Made by a program: the position numbers and the translations under genes
The notes under the pieces: generated by a model
Databases searched by the model: none
Told to the model about the DNA's origin: nothing
Seen by the model: the letters and a program-made list of their open reading frames with translations, nothing else
Shown here: piece by piece, positions 59,994 through 64,000 of the stretch
Layout of the letters: every line of letters begins with the position of its first letter
Numbering within the stretch: the first letter of the stretch is position 1
NCBI GenBank assembly: GCA_945643635.1
Contig: CALZFC010000042.1
Span: 315,501-379,500 of the forward strand
Source: Allodiplogaster sudhausi
Lineage: Eukaryota; Nematoda; Chromadorea; Rhabditida; Diplogasteridae
Reading direction: 5' to 3'
Length of the DNA stretch: 64,000 bases

Positions 59994-62473
59994 ATACCGG
60001 ATGCGGATGGCCAGTGCGTTCTCGTCTGACACGAAGTACCATCTCGTTGACCAGACGGTAGAGGAAGTTGAGCAGTGGTCCAGAGTGTTCTCCGTGGTTG
60101 GAGGGGTGCAGGAAGGACTCCATCATGGCCAGCATTCGGGAGAGCATCTCCTGAGCCCTCAACGAACACCGCCTTCCCACTTATTTTCTCATAGAATTTA
60201 AGCGTATCTAGCTAAAGAGCTTGGTGTGCCTGCATAGCAGCCTTAACACGAATAAATCTGTGATATGGCTTTCAAGAACCTCGATGATATGCATTTCGCC
60301 GTGTCAAAAATACATGACGAAATTACTTCTACTAAAGCCATAAATAATAATACTTAATGATAAATCACAATACTAAAAATAAGAGAAAAAGAAAGAAACA
60401 AGGAGCGGAAAATGAATAATATAAAAAATAAAAATAAAGAACCACCTCTTCTCTACTCCGATGACATAAACAAGCCAGATGGCGCCATTCTTGACTGGGA
60501 ATGCCTCGTACATTCCGATGCCCTGCGACATTCTCATCGATCGAACCATCCTCGTGAAGATCAGATCCATCTTCTCCTCCCAGTCAATCAGGCCTGGGCA
60601 GTCACGTGCGAGTCTAGGAATGGATAACGTATTATCTAAGAGTTACTGTAACTTCATTCTGGGGACAAAATTCAGTTACAGTTAGCAAAGAAACTGGTGC
60701 TTGATACAAGGAGTGCAAAATAAAATAATTAAAAAAAAACAGAAGCTTATGATTTTTGACCTGGTGAAAAGATGAACAAGGTATGGATCAATGTGCGAGT
60801 TGTTCTCGATTGTTATGTAGAAGTGCCACATCTGAAAATGACAATTTTTCTTCTTCTTATATTTCACATAAATATATATTTTCTTGTAAAGTAATGATTT
60901 TTAGCCATAAAATAATAATAAAATGAAAAGGAAACCTCCTCAAACCAGAGTCCCGCTCCGAATTGGCGATGCTCTTCGACGGAAAGAGTGGTCGGCAAGA
61001 ACATCTGCGCCAACTTCATTCCCTTCAAGATCGTCTCATCCCACGGACAGAAGAGGGGGCGCAGCTGCAAAAGGTTTCATAATCAAGCATCCTCGATAAT
61101 GAATCATTATTTTAGGACCTCGTAAATAGTAGAGCACCTAAAGTCGTTAGAAATAACATTGTATAGTTTCATAGTGGTCTTTCATTCGAAAAAACTGGGA
61201 CTCGAACAAAAATATGTTAATTTTTGTCTACGTCTGTTTCATTACATTTAAGAGGAGATAACAAACCTCGTCAAGAATTTCCTGTGACGCGCCAAGTGGC
61301 CAGAACTCTCTGACGGCGCGGATCAGCTTGGCCAGCTCGCTCTTGAAGTCCTCGGGCATCAGGAATACGCCGTCTTCTTCAAGATTACCGTAAGCCACTT
61401 CGTCGTAGAGTTCGTAGAAGGGCCGCCAGTCGCATGTGAAGTCATCGCGGCTCAGGCAGTCACGACGTCTTCATTTTATATTCGTATATTATTCAAATCC
61501 TACCAGTCAATAATTAAATAATAATTTTTAAAAAGTTTGCGTTACTCGCCAATTGCACTTATAAATTAATGTTTTCATTAAACAGGCCAAAAGCCCCAAC
61601 CGAAGAAGGGCGCGCATGCCACGGATGACGATGCGCGTGTCACGGAAGATCTGGCCCTTTCTGATGAACTTGGCGAGCAGGCTGAGCAGGGCGACGTGGT
61701 CTTCCTTCGAGAAGCGATACGAGTACAGGTTGATGTATCTGGAGGTGATCGACAGCAGTCAAGAGGCTATCTATGTTAATTTTGCAATGATACAGAGAAT
61801 AAAACACTCTTAGAAATAATTAAAAATTCTTTTCCAAAAGGGAAGAAACAAATGAATCACCTATCCAGCTCGATGACGTAATGCGAGAGTCCCTTCCGGA
61901 GGTCGCCCAGCAGCACTGCTTTGGCCATGAATGTCTTGATGGACGCGAAGTGAGCATCTGCGGCCTCTTCAAGTTCCTTGGCATACGGTAGCTTCGAAGC
62001 CGTCCACTGGATGTTCTGGAAACGATGGCCACCGCCGCCCGCGCCAATAGTCTCGTCCATGTCATCTGGACAGAATGACTAATATTACCACAACAGCACT
62101 TTAATTGCCTTAACAGTTTTTACTTTGAAACGGGTAACAGGAAATATATAATTCGCGGAAGGGGATAAATGGGAATATAGATAAGAACCAAAAGTATCAC
62201 ATAAATTATTTGCGATATAAAAGAATAATCAATCACTGTTTTCTTCAAAATCACTCGAATTATGGTAAGCTAATAAAGCGAAGGGAACTAATATTGAGTC
62301 ATCATAAAACTACTCGCATTTCTATGACGAATAAAAGTTGAGGAACAAATTAAAGGTAGCTTTTTCTTTGCTTTTTTCCGGAGATAAAAGTAGCACAGAG
62401 AAAAGAGAGGAAGAGACTAGCCTTCATTCTCGACGTCGCTAGTGTTAACATCGTCGGCGCCATCGGAAGCCAT
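43310..62473 (-). CDS. PSME4: Proteasome activator PA200 (PSME4/Blm10 family)
   Basis: HEAT-repeat activator that caps the 20S proteasome and opens its gate; nuclear/cytosolic, linked in other animals to histone turnover and sperm development. Exons (minus): 62422-62473, 61861-62065, 61601-61738, 61267-61468, 60936-61064, 60761-60831, 60457-60613, 59998-60186, 59771-59844, 59411-59512, 59130-59236, 58892-58989, 58641-58783, 58211-58394, 57844-57942, 57702-57771, 57363-57523, 57058-57174, 56644-56798, 56188-56342, 55796-55959, 55428-55550, 55104-55199, 54531-54659, 54210-54263, 53947-54087, 48448-48644, 48154-48235, 47675-47857, 47329-47571, 46485-46601, 46288-46365, 46059-46133, 45775-45968, 45557-45688, 45339-45453, 45040-45133, 44632-44779, 44331-44436, 44023-44247, 43553-43717, 43310-43444. 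About 1,868 codons, near the family's length. Hallmarks: RFSKEDHV near the N terminus, LLSILIRRD...SRKMA mid-protein, [14 protein letters not shown] and the end [12 protein letters not shown] (family YY-A). Two introns use GC donors (62421, 54530). The acidic N terminus extends upstream (DDDDYLSEDEES); the true start is unresolved. Confidence 0.9.
48660..53925 (+). repeat. 5.3-kb purine/pyrimidine satellite filling a PSME4 intron
   Basis: Two related tandem families. From 48660 to about 52034 the unit is GGAATGATAGGAGACAGAG plus a variable GA run plus AAAAGCAGAGAAA (about 42-75 bp). From about 52035 to 53910 a shorter 36-bp unit lacks GGAATGAT and carries AGAGCGAGAGAG with A6-7. The sense strand of PSME4 is the pyrimidine strand. 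The satellite starts about 15 nt from the acceptor at 48644 and ends near the donor at 53946. It is open on both strands because unit lengths are often multiples of three; those frames (for example 48610-53919 minus and 52009-53928 plus) are not genes. Confidence 0.95.
52287..53501 (+). repeat. Higher-order repeat of 767 bp within the satellite
   Basis: Four rare variants recur at exactly the same offset: AGAGGAAAG at 52287 and 53054, GAGCGGAAAAG at 52359 and 53126, an extra AAAAAGAG at 52614 and 53381, and AAAATCAGAG at 52734 and 53501. Each pair is 767 bp apart, showing block duplication of about 21 units. Confidence 0.85.
54664..54880 (+). repeat. GA-rich minisatellite in a PSME4 intron
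   Basis: Imperfect repeats of GAGAACGATAGAGAGAAAC-type units just upstream (in sense) of the exon at 54531-54659. Confidence 0.7.
55560..55650 (+). repeat. GA microsatellite in a PSME4 intron
   Basis: GA run with a few interruptions, beginning about 10 bp upstream (in sense) of the acceptor at 55550. Confidence 0.8.
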
Positions 62474-62808
62474 GTCCTCGTCGCCGTCCTCTTCCTCGTC
62501 CTCCTCGTCACTGTAGTACGACTCCTCGTCTTCGGAGAGGTAGTCGTCGTCGTCCGGAGAAGCCTTAACACTTCGGAAATCAACGTCATTTTATCAGATG
62601 CAGGAAAATCATACAGAATCTAAGTGCCCATATGTTTCTTGCAGCGGCAACCATATTTTGTTTTACTTAGAAACAATAACAGTACGTAGCTTCACCCAGT
62701 TTACAAAAAAAAACTTAGTCGACATAACAAGACGGACAACTTGACAACATTCTTACTTTTTTGAACTGCCCCGGTTGTCCCTTGGGCTCGCTAAAGAATG
62801 GTTCCCTC

Positions 62809-63417
62809 TTAAATATCCTTAAAACATGCAAACGAACGGACCACGGTGGAAGCGCAATTTGACTCGCAGCTGCTAGACGCAGTTGCGAGACTCTTCAACC
62901 TAAAATAACATATATCAAACCTCCATTTACCATCGTTGGCAAACTTGGAATGCTTGGATATTACACACATGCCATAATAATATTTAAGCATGCCCAATTT
63001 CACAACAAATTGCAGGGATTCCTCAATAAAGGCACCTGAATTATCATCAAAACCCCGACATTTTATAGCGAATTTAATTGTCATCTGCTCAAAGTATACC
63101 GTAACCGCATAACATCTCAAATGCTTTTCGCTGTAAAGTCTTTCGCATTTCAATTTTTCGTTTGCATCATGGACAAAGAGCACTGTTCTCGGCCTTTGAG
63201 AACTGGTAACGAAGTGTCTGTAGTTGTTAAGACGCATCAAATGGTGGAAGTTGTCTGATTGCCAATTCTGAACTGGTTGTTTGTGGCCGTTCTCTTGTCT
63301 CTTGCTAGTAGTGTTCCTGGTTGGAGGGCGGCTGTGTTTGATGTGGCCAGTCTGTGGTCTAATGACAACTTGCTTTCTCTTCCTCTTCTCCTTCCTGCAT
63401 TGCAGTTTTACCCACAC
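62809..63417 (-). CDS. Hypothetical 202-codon ORF of doubtful status
   Basis: A single open frame with balanced composition (for example HLRCYAVTVYFEQMTIKFAI and DDNSGAFIEESLQFVVKLG) and no low-complexity bias, unlike most random frames here. No motif, family, promoter or splice support is recognised. It lies between the start of PSME4 and the first visible PAQR exon and overlaps a shorter plus-strand frame (63259-63507) that starts with a signal-like segment. It may be a real small gene, an exon of an upstream neighbour, or chance. Confidence 0.25.
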   Translation of the reverse strand: MWVKLQCRKEKRKRKQVVIRPQTGHIKHSRPPTRNTTSKRQENGHKQPVQNWQSDNFHHLMRLNNYRHFVTSSQRPRTVLFVHDANEKLKCERLYSEKHLRCYAVTVYFEQMTIKFAIKCRGFDDNSGAFIEESLQFVVKLGMLKYYYGMCVISKHSKFANDGKWRFDICYFRLKSLATASSSCESNCASTVVRSFACFKDI

Positions 63418-63509
63418 AATTTAATATGGAATGGTCTAAAGAGTACGATTGAAGCTGAACAACTTATGCACGGTGATGGAAGAAAGACGTTGAACGGCAG
63501 GAAATGATA

Positions 63510-63517
63510 GAATGAAG

Positions 63518-63563
<46 letters not shown>

Positions 63564-63700
63564 GAAGAGGGAGAGATAAAAATTCGAGACCAGAGAGTCA
63601 ATGCGAAAAAGAGAACGAGAGTGAGGTGAGAGTGAGTGATATAGAAACATACAGACAGGGAGAGAAAGAAAGAGAGAGAGAGATAGAGAGAGAGAGAGAA
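63510..63700 (+). repeat. GA microsatellites before the PAQR-like exon
   Basis: Two GA tracts (about 63519-63560 and 63660-63700) lie just upstream of the exon at 63750. Confidence 0.8.
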
Positions 63701-63749
63701 GGCATATTTTTGTGGAAAACGAATAGCAAACGGGTGATAGAGTTGGCAG

Positions 63750-64000
63750 GATTGGAAGGAGCGAACTCGTCCACTCCGCCCTCTTCTGATTCTCACTCCT
63801 GGAGGCGCAGGAGAATGCCGCCTATCAGAGATGGGCCAGAGGGAGTGAAGGAGTCGACCGTCAAGCAGGTGAGAGACAGCATAAACTGACTTGCATATGT
63901 TTGTGGTATACATTCTATTGTTAAAGTGTCAAGAAGTGGCTGCATCCTCGATGGAACACGAAGTGGAACATTCTCCGCTGGCTGCAAGACCACGACTACG
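63750..64000 (+). CDS. Probable PAQR (adiponectin-receptor-type) gene, 5' exons only
   Basis: Exon 63750-63868 (acceptor GTTGGCAG, donor GTGAGA) encodes a disordered segment, NSSTPPSSDSHSWRRRRMPP and IRDGPEGVKESTVKQ. The next exon starts at 63934 (acceptor GTCAAG) and reads KWLHPRWNTKWNILRWLQ, then DHDY, to the window edge. The W...RW...L..WLQDHDY pattern resembles the region just before the first membrane helix of PAQR receptors (WLKDNDYL in adiponectin receptors). The seven-helix core would lie outside the window, so the assignment rests on about 20 residues. Another acceptor, one that keeps the V-K before KW, would need a different phase. The start codon is not identified. Confidence 0.45.

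Overview
The window is invertebrate animal nuclear DNA. Genes are split into many short exons by mostly short GT-AG introns, and GA/CT microsatellites are everywhere. No bacterial, plasmid or viral signatures were seen. Tandem trypsin-inhibitor-like (TIL) cysteine-rich domains, a tandem pair of chemoreceptor-like 7TM receptors and a diverged GSK3-like kinase together suggest a nematode or another ecdysozoan or helminth-like animal. The 3' splice sites lack a strict TTTTCAG consensus, so a Caenorhabditis-type rhabditid is unlikely. The lineage is an inference. All exon models were built by hand from splice sites, phase and family resemblance recalled from knowledge, with no alignment or database search.

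Layout. (1) 0.8-11.4 kb, minus strand: four tandem copies of a seven-exon gene for a small four-TM protein resembling TMEM272. Three look intact and copy C is frameshifted. Relics of the last exon of the neighbouring TIL gene lie between units, so about 3 kb units were duplicated together. (2) 12.2-17.8 kb, minus: a secreted multi-domain cysteine-rich protein with a signal peptide and about 22 exons, whose 3' part carries several disruptions. A TATA box lies upstream. (3) 21.5-24.8 and 27.9-31.2 kb, plus: two copies of one 7TM receptor gene, each damaged at a different end. Between them lie a small Ser/Thr-rich single-TM gene (minus) and a decayed copy of the 3' end of the kinase gene. (4) 32.8-35.2 kb, plus: a compact 317-residue GSK3-like kinase in ten exons. 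(5) 36.3-37.4 kb, plus: an apparently intronless 367-residue orphan with an MGNTHSC start. (6) 38.1-40.4 kb, plus: a THAP zinc-finger protein of 295 residues. (7) 40.8-42.0 kb, minus: an ERG28-like ER membrane protein ending in a KKXX motif. (8) 43.3-62.5 kb, minus: a nearly complete PSME4/PA200 proteasome activator of about 1,870 codons in about 42 exons. One intron consists of a 5.3 kb purine/pyrimidine satellite. (9) The right edge holds the first visible exons of a probable PAQR (adiponectin-receptor-type) gene, plus strand.

The genes do not form a single pathway. PSME4 and ERG28 are housekeeping functions (proteasome activation, sterol-enzyme scaffolding). The left half is a field of recent duplication and decay: TMEM272-like/TIL units, the receptor pair and the kinase relic. 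The most notable features are the satellite intron, whose sense strand contains no AG dinucleotide for about 5.29 kb before the real acceptor, and the kinase, which keeps its catalytic residues but has lost the GSK3 primed-substrate pocket.
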